From contig DHJO01000236.1 of the NCBI GenBank assembly GCA_002404375.1, positions 21,825-31,216 of the forward strand: DNA of 9,392 nt, given 5' to 3'. Every line of letters begins with the position of its first letter. Position 1 is the stretch's first letter. The notes beneath the pieces are model-generated. The model saw only the letters and a program-made list of their open reading frames with translations. It was not told the DNA's origin and made no database searches. A program made the position numbers and the translations under genes. Positions 1-6,599 of this stretch are shown in pieces. The stretch is from Gemmatimonadales bacterium UBA4718 (GTDB lineage Bacteria > Gemmatimonadota > Gemmatimonadetes > Gemmatimonadales > Gemmatimonadaceae).

Positions 1-617
1 TCTCCGCCTGCAACTGCACCGCGACGGGCCGAATCGAGCTGATCCCAGGAGATTCCCGTCGCCGGCCTTCTCGCGATGCGCGAGCGCTGCTCCTTTCGCT
101 CGGACACGACGCCGAGATTGCGATCGAGAGCGCGCTCGTACAGATCCACGTCGAGCGGCACCAATCCCTGCGCATCCGTCAGCGCGCTCGCTGTGAGGGC
201 TTTCCGGATTTCAACCCACAAATCGCCCGCGGGGGTACCAGGAGGCGTGAGGAGCTGACACGCAGTTTCGCTGCGCGCGATCACGGTCGACGGATTGCGC
301 AACGGCGACATCCCGATCCGCACGTGAATCGGCGCACCGGTCACATACAGTATCACGGAAGTCCAGGAGTCATAGCCGACCTTGTCGGCGCGCACCACGT
401 AGCGGCCGGCACTTGGAGCGCGCAACACTGAATGCCCACCCTGGTCGCTGAAGTTGCCGAAGAGGCTCATACCGTGGTCATCCACGAGCGAGACATTGGC
501 GCCGACGATGGGTTTACCGTCGGAGAGCTCTACGACTTCAATCAGAACTTCCTGGGCGACGAGCCGGGTTCCGGCACCGAAGAGTGCCGCAGCTACAAGG
601 AATGGCCGCAGGTGCAT
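1..617 (-). CDS. Secreted protein with carboxypeptidase-regulatory-like domain (partial, C-terminus off window)
   Basis: Reading the minus strand from the ATG at 617 gives 205 codons with no stop, running off the left edge, so the C-terminus is missing. An in-frame TAA lies a few codons upstream, which supports this start; no strong ribosome binding site is visible. Residues 1-21 look like a Sec signal peptide (hydrophobic run ending LVA before QEV). Residues about 23-105 resemble a transthyretin/carboxypeptidase-regulatory-like beta domain: EVVELSDGKPIVGANVSLVD opens it, then a DQGG turn, then GRYVVRADKVGY. After it comes a region with Cys120, a Pro/Gly-rich segment and LWVEIRKALTASALT (133-147). 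I recall this domain order from exported proteins of Gemmatimonadota, but the function is unknown. Adhesion or cell-envelope roles are guesses. It follows the TonB-C-like lipoprotein gene on the same strand, 161 nt downstream. Confidence 0.72.
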   Translation of the reverse strand, partial: MHLRPFLVAAALFGAGTRLVAQEVLIEVVELSDGKPIVGANVSLVDDHGMSLFGNFSDQGGHSVLRAPSAGRYVVRADKVGYDSWTSVILYVTGAPIHVRIGMSPLRNPSTVIARSETACQLLTPPGTPAGDLWVEIRKALTASALTDAQGLVPLDVDLYERALDRNLGVVSERKEQRSRIARRPATGISWDQLDSARRGAVAGG

Positions 618-627
618 GGGTTCAGCG

Positions 628-682
628 ATTTAGGTAGACGGTGACGCGATGGCCCGGACGGGCCCGCACGTTCTACCTAAAT
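628..682. repeat. 11-bp perfect inverted repeat with a nested GC-rich hairpin, upstream of the secreted-protein gene
   Basis: ATTTAGGTAGA at 628-638 is exactly complementary to TCTACCTAAAT at 672-682. Inside the 33-nt spacer, GGCCCG (651-656) faces CGGGCC (659-664). On the minus strand it ends 10 nt before the ATG at 617, so it sits in the promoter or 5' leader of that gene. It could be a leader hairpin, a two-half-site operator, or a transcript end for the upstream lipoprotein gene. No T-tract is seen, so a classical terminator is less likely. Confidence 0.6.
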
Positions 683-685
683 GAC

Positions 686-712
686 GCTCCATCCGGCCGG
701 TCGTTTTGGAGC
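686..712. other. Stem-loop between two minus-strand genes
   Basis: GCTCCA at 686-691 pairs with TGGAGC at 707-712 around a 15-nt loop that itself contains the self-complementary CCGGCCGG. It lies just beside the 628-682 inverted repeat. On the minus strand it is about 67 nt downstream of the lipoprotein stop codon and could help end that transcript, though no U-run follows it. Confidence 0.35.
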
Positions 713-778
713 CTCATTACGACGGGACGTTACTGGCGAGAATCAGGGCACAATCGACTGCCTGCGCCAAGACCGCGG

Positions 779-1189
779 CTATCGCGTTGTCGCCCGTGAC
801 TTTACCACCAGGTTGTACTTGCTCATCATGGGGCAGCCCTGTGCCTGGGCAGGTATGAATCGGCTGTCGGCTGCGAAGGCTACCGCACTGCGCAGAAACT
901 GGGGGTCGCTCGCTCCGCTGACCAGGACGGTGCTTGTGTCGGCAAGACCATCGGGACGGACAAGGAACTCTACATAAGCGCTGTCACCGGGTCCGAGCAC
1001 CGCGGGAATGCGAGGCAGGCTCGGATTTCCGACGATGTGCGCCAAAGGAAGCGCATCGACCGAAACGTACTTGGACACGCTGTCGGCCAGTGCCGCGCAA
1101 GGCTCTGTCACCAGCGCGGGCCCCCTGGTTCGGGAAGCGCACGCTGCGATCGAGAGCGCCGAGATTGCGATAAGGAATTGCTTGTTCAT
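779..1189 (-). CDS. Small lipoprotein with stand-alone TonB C-terminal-like domain
   Basis: 136 residues starting at the ATG at 1189. The frame stays open upstream to 1381, but that extension is polar, low-complexity and overlaps the divergent gene. The start chosen gives a clean lipoprotein signal: MNKQFLIAISALSIAAC with a lipobox ending at Cys17. Residues about 60-132 match the shape of a TonB C-terminal domain: YVEFLVRPDG (72-81), a beta strand STVLVSGASD, a helix DPQFLRSAVAFAA, then SRFIPAQAQGCP (109-120) and a final strand YNLVVKS. There is no TonB transmembrane anchor with a Pro-rich spacer, so it is unlikely to be a normal energy transducer. A surface or periplasmic lipoprotein with a borrowed TonB-C fold is more likely. 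Cys31 and Cys119 could form a disulfide. No clear ribosome binding site is seen. Confidence 0.7.
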   Translation of the reverse strand: MNKQFLIAISALSIAACASRTRGPALVTEPCAALADSVSKYVSVDALPLAHIVGNPSLPRIPAVLGPGDSAYVEFLVRPDGLADTSTVLVSGASDPQFLRSAVAFAADSRFIPAQAQGCPMMSKYNLVVKSRATTR

Positions 1190-1320
1190 TGTGGCAAGTC
1201 GCCAGTGCCGCCAGTGACCAACGCTTTCATCGTGAATGTCCACTGTATTGGCCCTTATAGGGGCAGATTGGGTGCCATCCGCCGTGACCGCACGAGCTTG
1301 GGCCTCGTCCTTCGATTGAC
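1190..1320. promoter_or_regulatory. Divergent intergenic region with a TATA-centred inverted repeat
   Basis: This spacer separates two divergently read genes and must carry both promoters. The clearest feature is GCCC-TTATAG-GGGC at 1251-1264, a short inverted repeat with an A/T core. On the minus strand the core reads TATAAG, a fair -10 hexamer about 65 nt before the lipoprotein start, but the expected -35 position holds only a poor match. No convincing plus-strand promoter was found. The overlap of the core with a dyad would suit a regulated promoter; this is inference. Confidence 0.35.
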
Positions 1321-2448
1321 ATGAAGTCCCCGAATCGGGGGAAGGGGGAGTTGTTGTCCAAGGCCGTTTCGTCTCTCGCACTGCTGGCGCTCGCCGCCTG
1401 CGGGGGACTCAAAGAACCATACGTCGTCGGTGCAGCCGGACCCTGGAAACAGGGATACGGACTCCAGAACCTCCAGGGCGTTCAGCTGGCGGCCGAAGAG
1501 ATCAATAAGGCCGGCGGGATAAACGGCCATGCGTTCCAGGTTGTCACGCGGGACGACGAGGGCGACGGAACCGTTGCCGCGAAAGTAGCTCAGGAATTCG
1601 TGAGAAACCGCAAGATCTCGGCGGTGATCGGGCACGTTAACTCCTCCGGTATGCTCTCGGCAGCGCGGGTCTACGATGGAGAGCTTGCCGCCGTCGCCAC
1701 GAGCGCGACTTCCCCCGATCTCAGCGGCATATCGAGCTGGGTCTTCCGCATCATCTCGAGCGATTCCCTGAACGGGATCGCGCTCGCCACATTCGCGAAC
1801 AAGTTCGCTACCCGCAACTCAGCGTCTACCGCAGCGGTTCTCTACGAGAACAACACCTATGGTCGCGGCCTGGCCGACTCGTTCCGGCGCTCCTTTCACG
1901 GGAAGCTCGTGAGCCTCGACCCGATCAACGCCGACCTACCCTCGGCAGAGCCGTACGTAGCCTACCTCAAAACGAAGAAGCCCAAGGTCGTCTTCATAGC
2001 CGGACGCGTCGCGTCCGGCCTAAAGATCCTCCAGGAAGCGAAGCGTCAGGGATTCAACCCGGTATTCGTTGGAGGCGACGGCTGGCAAGGCATCGTTTCC
2101 GACACGGTCGCTTCCGAAGGTACCTACATCGGGATGTCGTTCACGCCGGAAGATCCTTCTCCGGCAGCGCGCGCATTTGTTGCCGCGTTCGAGAAGAAAT
2201 TCGGAACAGCGCCTGACGCGCACGCCGCGCTCGCGTACGACGCAACCAAGCTGATCGCGCAGGCACTTACGGAGAAGGGCGCGAACCGCAAAGCGATCCG
2301 CAACTACCTGCGCTCTCTCACTCGCGACAACGCCTATGCCGGCCTGACCGGTCCGGCGTTTTTCGAGGACACTGGCGATCCGGTCGGCATGCGATTCCGT
2401 GTGTTGCGTGTTCAGAAAGGGCTGCTGACCGTAGCGGAGGCAAGGTGA
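1321..2448 (+). CDS. ABC-type branched-chain amino-acid (LivJ-like) substrate-binding lipoprotein
   Basis: 375 residues, a periplasmic binding protein of the Leu/Ile/Val type I fold. The N-terminus has a lipoprotein signal, LALLALAAC, with Cys27 as lipid anchor. Family features in order: [29 protein letters not shown] (about 40-70), [20 protein letters not shown] (74-93), the ligand-loop region VIGHVNSSG (103-111) with SATSPDL after it, [15 protein letters not shown] in the hinge/C-lobe, and FVGGDGW followed by a C-terminal lobe with [15 protein letters not shown]. The ligand may be an amino acid or another small molecule; the sequence does not fix it. No permease or ATPase gene is adjacent; instead the gene overlaps a chemoreceptor gene by 4 nt. 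Start choice: ATG 1321 has no clear ribosome binding site. TTG at 1354 sits behind GAAGGGGGAG (1341-1350) and still leaves a good lipoprotein signal, so it is a serious alternative. Confidence 0.88.
   Translation: MKSPNRGKGELLSKAVSSLALLALAACGGLKEPYVVGAAGPWKQGYGLQNLQGVQLAAEEINKAGGINGHAFQVVTRDDEGDGTVAAKVAQEFVRNRKISAVIGHVNSSGMLSAARVYDGELAAVATSATSPDLSGISSWVFRIISSDSLNGIALATFANKFATRNSASTAAVLYENNTYGRGLADSFRRSFHGKLVSLDPINADLPSAEPYVAYLKTKKPKVVFIAGRVASGLKILQEAKRQGFNPVFVGGDGWQGIVSDTVASEGTYIGMSFTPEDPSPAARAFVAAFEKKFGTAPDAHAALAYDATKLIAQALTEKGANRKAIRNYLRSLTRDNAYAGLTGPAFFEDTGDPVGMRFRVLRVQKGLLTVAEAR
1328..1340 (+). other. Small GC hairpin before the alternative start of the binding-protein gene
   Basis: CCCCG (1328-1332) pairs with CGGGG (1336-1340) across an AAT loop. 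It lies just upstream of the purine-rich GAAGGGGGAG that would serve the TTG start at 1354. If translation begins at TTG 1354, this is a leader hairpin; if at ATG 1321, it lies within codons 3-7. Confidence 0.35.
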
Positions 2449-4262
2449 AAGCCCTTTACCGCTTCCAGACGATTCGTCAGGTGCTGACCGTCGGCTTCTC
2501 GTTCCTGATTCTTCTCCTCATCAGCGCCGGCGCGGTGGGTTGGTTCTCGATGACACGCATGGCGGACGAGGTAACGAGGACGCTTGCCGGAGCGCAGCAG
2601 GACGCGCGACAGGCCTCCGATTTCTCGAACGTCGTGACACAGGAGATCCAGGCCGCAAATACGTATCTGAGCGATCAGGACTCCAAATCGGATGCGGATT
2701 TCCGGCGACTTGGCTGGGAAGCGCACAGGCTGCACCGGAGCTTCGCTTCGAGCCCGGATGCCCTCGCCGAACAGATTTCCCGCACGATAGCGATCGACAC
2801 GACTCTCGCAAGAGTGGAGTCCGCCTTCGCCCTCTCGCATCGTCTTACTGACCTGGGGCGTCTCGATGACGCGCACATAGAAGCGCAGCGGGCGCGAAAG
2901 CTGGTGCCCTCGCTTCTCGAGCAGCTGACGGGACTCGAGCACGCGCGTGCGCAGCAGCTCGCGGCAATGTCGGACAGTCTTCGCAGCCAGTCGATCGCCA
3001 GATCGCGGCTATTGGTCTCGGTGATCGTGGTTGCGACACTCATTGCGATCATGATCGTGCTGCGCACTGGGCGCGCCGTTGGTCGGCCGCTCCGCCTTCT
3101 TGTCAGGCACGCAGTTCAATTGAGCCTCGGCGATCTTCAGCAGCGCACCGAGGGCGACATGCCCGGCGAGTTCCGGACGCTGGCCGACGCGATGAATCAC
3201 GCGACAATCGCGTTGTCACGGATCGCCTCCGGCGCGGCCACGACAGCTGAAGAGGTCGCACAGTCGGCCGGTGATCTCCTCTCGGCGTCGAAGCAGATTT
3301 CCGCTTCAGCGGGCGAAGTGGCGGACGCCGTGGAAGAAGTATCACACGGCGCCGAATCGCAGGTGGCGCAGCTGCGGCAGGTGAATGAAGCATTGGATGG
3401 AATTCGCACTCGGGGAGACAACCTCGTTGGCGGAGCGCAGGAAGTTCACAGCCTCGCCAGCGCGATCGAAGCTGAGGCGCAGGACAAGCGCGTCGAGATC
3501 GATCGTGCCCTCAAGATTCTGTTCGACGTGCGCACGATCGTGGAGCAGGCAGCCGGCCAGGTACGCGAGCTGAATACGACGGCGACGGACATCAACAAGT
3601 TCGTTGTCTCGGTGAGCCGCATTGCGGAGCAGACGAACCTGTTGTCGCTGAACGCGGCGATCGAAGCCGCGCGTGCCGGTGAGGCCGGTCGCGGCTTCGG
3701 AGTCGTTGCGAGTGAAGTCAGAAAGCTCGCCGACCAGACGCAGGCAGCGGCGGACGATGTGGTGAAGATGACCGAGACCGTGACCATGCGGGTGGCGGCA
3801 ACTTCGAAGGCGATGGAGCAGGGTGTCATTCAGGTTGGCGAGATCGAGCGCGTGAGCCGGGAACTGGACACGGCTCTGTCAACGATTCTCGCGGCCGCCG
3901 AGAAAACGCGTACGGCCGCGGCGGGTGTAACGACAGCTGCCACGGAAAATGCGCGGGCGGTCGATTCTGCCGCCGCGAACCTGGGACTCGTGGCGCGGAC
4001 GGCGGAGAGTCACGCCACCGCGGCGATGGAGGTCAGCGCGTCGACAGAAGAGCAGAGCGCGGCGTGTGAGCAGATGAGCATGGCCTCGACGCAGCTATTT
4101 CACGGCAGCCACGTGTTGAGAGATCTGGTCGGCGAGCTCAAGACCACGGCGCCCGTCGCTCCTGTCCACACGGGGTCGAGCAAGACCGCCGATTCGGGCG
4201 TCGTACCGAGGTCGCTCACTACTCCTCCTCACCCATCACCAGCAGTCAAGCGGGTCGCGTAA
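2445..4262 (+). CDS. Methyl-accepting chemotaxis protein
   Basis: 605 residues from a GTG start in a GTGA overlap with the upstream stop, implying translational coupling. Layout: TM1 about 12-34; a periplasmic helical region about 35-186 (roughly 150 residues, four-helix-bundle size); TM2 about 187-207; HAMP about 208-260; then a long cytoplasmic coiled coil. The conserved signalling tip is at 391-429, with [20 protein letters not shown] and [15 protein letters not shown], which contacts CheA and Che[11 protein letters not shown] (532-541) fits a methylation segment. The end (about 570-605) is a flexible Pro/Thr/Ser tail without a CheR/CheB-tethering pentapeptide. No che genes are nearby, so it must feed a chemosensory array encoded elsewhere. 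Its partner is probably the binding protein encoded just upstream. Confidence 0.93.
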   Translation: MKALYRFQTIRQVLTVGFSFLILLLISAGAVGWFSMTRMADEVTRTLAGAQQDARQASDFSNVVTQEIQAANTYLSDQDSKSDADFRRLGWEAHRLHRSFASSPDALAEQISRTIAIDTTLARVESAFALSHRLTDLGRLDDAHIEAQRARKLVPSLLEQLTGLEHARAQQLAAMSDSLRSQSIARSRLLVSVIVVATLIAIMIVLRTGRAVGRPLRLLVRHAVQLSLGDLQQRTEGDMPGEFRTLADAMNHATIALSRIASGAATTAEEVAQSAGDLLSASKQISASAGEVADAVEEVSHGAESQVAQLRQVNEALDGIRTRGDNLVGGAQEVHSLASAIEAEAQDKRVEIDRALKILFDVRTIVEQAAGQVRELNTTATDINKFVVSVSRIAEQTNLLSLNAAIEAARAGEAGRGFGVVASEVRKLADQTQAAADDVVKMTETVTMRVAATSKAMEQGVIQVGEIERVSRELDTALSTILAAAEKTRTAAAGVTTAATENARAVDSAAANLGLVARTAESHATAAMEVSASTEEQSAACEQMSMASTQLFHGSHVLRDLVGELKTTAPVAPVHTGSSKTADSGVVPRSLTTPPHPSPAVKRVA

Positions 4263-4278
4263 GCGACCCGTTTTTCTT
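4251..4278 (+). terminator. Rho-independent terminator overlapping the chemoreceptor stop codon
   Basis: CGGGTCGC (4251-4258) pairs perfectly with GCGACCCG (4263-4270) around the 4-nt loop GTAA, followed by TTTTTCTT. The stop TAA (4260-4262) lies in the loop, so the left arm of the stem encodes the last residues of the chemoreceptor. It ends the binding-protein/chemoreceptor operon. Confidence 0.92.
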
Positions 4279-4522
4279 CTCTCTGCGTTCGACCGCGTCA
4301 ATCTTATAGTTTGTCGCGCGGTCGGTCGGTGGTGGTGTCCTCTTCGGCGACGACGGGCGCTGGTCGGAGCCCCCAACCGAATCCATCGAAGCGGCGTCGC
4401 GGTCCGCGTCAAAGAACAAAACGAGTTGCGATCGCGGTCCGGCTGACGACGATCACAAATGTCGTGCAAAGTCGAAGCCCGCCCGCACGACCACAGGCCG
4501 AGCAAGAGTTTGTGCGAGGGAT
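4279..4522. other. Non-coding spacer, left half; no gene seen
   Basis: No credible coding region is seen: the open frames here are Arg/Ser/Pro-rich and lack ribosome binding sites or recognisable domains. I found no tRNA cloverleaf. The only repeat noted is TCGCGGTCCG, present twice at 4397-4406 and 4432-4441. The function, if any, is unknown. Confidence 0.5.
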
Positions 4523-4539
4523 GGCCGCCTGCGGCGGCC
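4523..4539. other. 7-bp GC stem-loop
   Basis: GGCCGCC (4523-4529) pairs with GGCGGCC (4533-4539) around TGC. It is the first of a row of stem-loops that continues to 4747. A second small hairpin follows at 4548-4563 (CTGTGA, loop GGCT, TCACGG, with one G-T pair). Confidence 0.5.
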
Positions 4540-4566
4540 CAGCGTTGCTGTGAGGCTTCACGGGTA

Positions 4567-4694
4567 GTCGGAGGGGATCCTCGTAGGAGGCACCCTGTTA
4601 GCGACAAGGAGACCCGCGACCGAGCAGAGCGAGGGAGCGCTGTTAGGGGCTCCGCCCGAGCTAACAGTTGCCGACGAAGAGGGTCCCCTCCGAC
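4567..4694. repeat. 128-bp element with 16-bp terminal inverted repeats and nested stems (MITE-like or structured RNA)
   Basis: The end arms 4567-4582 and 4679-4694 are complementary at all 16 positions, with one T-G pair; both read GTCGGAGGGGA from the outside. Inside, GGCA (4589-4592) plus CTGTTAGC (4595-4602) pair with GCTAACAG (4660-4667) plus TGCC (4669-4672). A second CTGTTAG copy (4640-4646) can pair with the same CTAACAG (4661-4667), closing a smaller hairpin with GGGC (4647-4650) and GCCC (4654-4657). The two folds exclude each other. There is no open reading frame inside and no target duplication at the edges (left flank ends GGGTA, right begins GAACC). It could be a small non-autonomous mobile or REP-like palindromic unit, or a structured RNA. 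I do not recognise a known RNA family (tmRNA, RNase P, SRP and 6S signatures are absent). Confidence 0.6.
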
Positions 4695-4720
4695 GAACCG
4701 GCGAGACAGTCTTAGAGCAA

Positions 4721-4747
4721 CGATGGGCCCGCGGCTAAGGCCCATCG
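4721..4747 (-). terminator. Probable terminator stem-loop of the M28 peptidase gene
   Basis: CGATGGGCC (4721-4729) pairs perfectly with GGCCCATCG (4739-4747) around a 9-nt loop. On the minus strand it begins 13 nt after the stop codon of the peptidase gene and is followed by TTGCTCT, a weak U-rich tail. The position fits a transcript end or RNA-stabilising hairpin; the poor T-run makes strict intrinsic termination uncertain. Confidence 0.5.
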
Positions 4748-4760
4748 AAGCGCATCCGAA

Positions 4761-6410
4761 CTATTGCACGCAGGCCCCGTGCGGGTCGGGCTTGGGCTTA
4801 TCCACCACTGGGCGGTGATCGAGGTTGCCAACCAGCAGAGCGACATCGTGCACCAGCTGCGCGACTTTGCGCATGTGCTCGTAATCGATGTACTGCGGCT
4901 CGTCGGTCAGCTGGTGATAGTCCATATGCAGGCCGGTCGTGAAGAACGTGATCGGAATGCCGTAACGCGCGTACTCGTAATGATCGCTTCGGCAGTAGAT
5001 ACGCTCGGGATGCCCGTTGGCGTCGAAAGCGTAGTCGAAGGTTAGCGGGGTCGGCTCGCTTCGGTTCACCGCTTCGACGATGTCGCCCAGCTCGGTCGAG
5101 AGCCGGCGCGACCCGACGAGCTGCAGATACGTCGGTCCGCCACCCACAAAGTCGAACGCGCTGCCACGACCGATCATGTCCATGTTGAGCTGTGCAACGA
5201 TCGAATCGCGCGGCACGGTCGGATTATCCGTGAAATATCTCGAGCCGAGCAGTCCGGCTTCTTCGCCGGTATGCCAGACGAAGATGAGCGAGCGGCGCGG
5301 TCTGATTCCCGATTTGGCAAACGCTTCGGCGATCTCCAGCGCGCCTACGGAGCCCGAGCCGTCGTCATCGGCGCCGTTGTAGATCGAGTCTCTTCGCGCC
5401 GGCCTGATGCGATGCAGGCTGTCCACGTTGACATGAATCGACGCTCTCTCGGCCGGCGTGAGTCCGCCACCTGGGTTTCCCGGCGTAGCGTGCGTCCGCG
5501 CTTCGACGATCCTGTTCGCCATGATGTTGTACACGCGCAGAGAATCGTGATCGAGCGGGCCGGCAAACCGAAGTCCCAGGTGATCATTGTGTGCGCCAAT
5601 CGCGATGTACTCGCCTCGCAACGTCGGGTCGGATCCTGGAATGATCCCGATGACGTTCCGCGCGGGAGCCTGCGAGCGGGTGAATCCAATCGAGGAGAAG
5701 CGGATCCAACGTCCGGGCGTCCCCGTTTTCATCGTGAGAGGATCACCGCCGATCAGCCGCGCCGCGACTGCGGGAGAGACCACCAGATTGACCCGCGCCG
5801 GTGTCGTGTCGGTCGACATCGCAACGGCCCATGGCCGCATCACACGCGGATCGTTCGCCGTGATGATCGCTCGCGAGCCGGAGTAGCGGGCGAGAATACG
5901 ATTTGGATTGCGCTGAAGGGGACTCCGAATGGCAAGAAGAATCGCCTTCCCCGCCGCCTGATCTGCGGGAATCAGCGTCGTAGTATCGGATAGATCTCCG
6001 CCGTACACCACCTGCAGGCTGTCGACCGGAATGGCGCGACCCGATGCGGGGAAGTTGGTGAGGTAATCCGTCCCGAACGCGAGCGGCGCGCCGTCGAGGA
6101 CCACTTGCGCACCGGGTGCGATCGAGACCTTGTAGGCCGGCACATCCTGGAAATAGGCGCCATTTGTGCCACCGGGCTGAATGCCGAGCCGAGCCAGCTC
6201 GTTGGCGATGTATTGCGTGCCTTTGAGATTGCCCTCGGTTCCGAACTGACGGCCCATCATCGAGTCGTCGGCGAAGATGTAGAGACGCGTGCTCAAGTCC
6301 CGGGCGGTGATTGCGGGACTCGTCGGCTCGCCCGGGCCGGTCTGCATGGCCGTCGCGCATCCCATCGTGAGTGCGGCAACGATCGGGTACGTCCTTTTCG
6401 AGATGTACAA
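4761..6410 (-). CDS. M28 family zinc metallopeptidase (exported aminopeptidase-like, with PA-type domain)
   Basis: 549 residues from a TTG start at 6410, supported by AAAGGAGAGG placed 3-5 nt upstream. The N-terminus (1-22) is a signal peptide; LTMGC with Cys18 is a weak lipobox, so lipid anchoring is uncertain. Residues about 95-250 fit a protease-associated domain. The catalytic M28 domain follows, with the two-zinc set visible: His274 in GAHNDHLG, the Asp pair in NGADDDGSG (345-353), catalytic Glu383 and ligand Glu384 in HTGEEAGLLGS, Asp411 in NMDMIGR, and His499 in MDYHQLTDE. It probably cleaves N-terminal residues from peptides outside the inner membrane. A segment of about 60 residues (about 281-342) is inserted between the first His and the GADD motif, longer than in most relatives. 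It is a single gene, divergent from the response regulator, and ends at a stem-loop. Confidence 0.92.
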   Translation of the reverse strand: MYISKRTYPIVAALTMGCATAMQTGPGEPTSPAITARDLSTRLYIFADDSMMGRQFGTEGNLKGTQYIANELARLGIQPGGTNGAYFQDVPAYKVSIAPGAQVVLDGAPLAFGTDYLTNFPASGRAIPVDSLQVVYGGDLSDTTTLIPADQAAGKAILLAIRSPLQRNPNRILARYSGSRAIITANDPRVMRPWAVAMSTDTTPARVNLVVSPAVAARLIGGDPLTMKTGTPGRWIRFSSIGFTRSQAPARNVIGIIPGSDPTLRGEYIAIGAHNDHLGLRFAGPLDHDSLRVYNIMANRIVEARTHATPGNPGGGLTPAERASIHVNVDSLHRIRPARRDSIYNGADDDGSGSVGALEIAEAFAKSGIRPRRSLIFVWHTGEEAGLLGSRYFTDNPTVPRDSIVAQLNMDMIGRGSAFDFVGGGPTYLQLVGSRRLSTELGDIVEAVNRSEPTPLTFDYAFDANGHPERIYCRSDHYEYARYGIPITFFTTGLHMDYHQLTDEPQYIDYEHMRKVAQLVHDVALLVGNLDHRPVVDKPKPDPHGACVQ

Positions 6411-6599
6411 GTCCTCTCCTTTCGTTCTAGGGGTAAATCCGCACGGCTAAAACCATGTGGATGTGAAATTGCCGTTGTACGCTTAGCTCCGTTGATCAAC
6501 CCCGCAAATCTTGCGCAGGAATTGGCTGGTGTAAACGGCTTCCATTCCCGTCGTTGTGACGCATCCAAATTTCTGCATGCGTCCCGCAACAGGCCGAAA
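6411..6599. promoter_or_regulatory. Divergent intergenic region with a 10-bp palindrome
   Basis: This spacer lies between the minus-strand peptidase and the plus-strand response-regulator operon and must hold both promoters. On the minus side the ribosome binding site AAAGGAGAGG is clear. GTTGATCAAC at 6491-6500 is a perfect 10-bp palindrome near the middle of the spacer and could be an operator, though a palindrome of this size can occur by chance. No -35/-10 pair was convincing on either strand. The spacer is open in the frame of the response regulator, but its translation is not domain-like. Confidence 0.35.

Noticed and set aside
1190..1381. N-terminal extension of the minus-strand lipoprotein frame up to 1381
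   Set aside because: The extension is polar and unstructured, overlaps the divergent binding-protein gene, and would bury a clean lipoprotein signal peptide in mid-protein.
4283..4320. Possible tRNA T-arm (GTTCGAC)
   Set aside because: The flanking bases do not form the 5-bp T stem, and no acceptor or anticodon arms can be drawn.
4397..4441. CRISPR-like or tandem repeat from two TCGCGGTCCG copies
   Set aside because: There are only two 10-bp copies in GC-rich sequence, with no further units.
4236..4745. 169-codon minus-strand frame across the spacer
   Set aside because: It is Arg-rich with low-complexity stretches, runs through the chemoreceptor terminator and several stem-loops, and has no ribosome binding site or known domain.
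4523..4747. tmRNA, RNase P RNA, SRP RNA or 6S RNA
   Set aside because: None of the conserved core sequences of these RNAs is present, despite the strong pairing.
4459..4818. 119-codon plus-strand frame in the spacer
   Set aside because: Its composition follows the hairpin sequence and it runs into the end of the M28 gene on the other strand; no family is recognisable.
6105..6599. Open frame extending the response regulator upstream over the peptidase gene
   Set aside because: The receiver fold begins exactly at the ATG at 6600; the upstream part lies opposite the well-supported M28 coding region and shows no domain.
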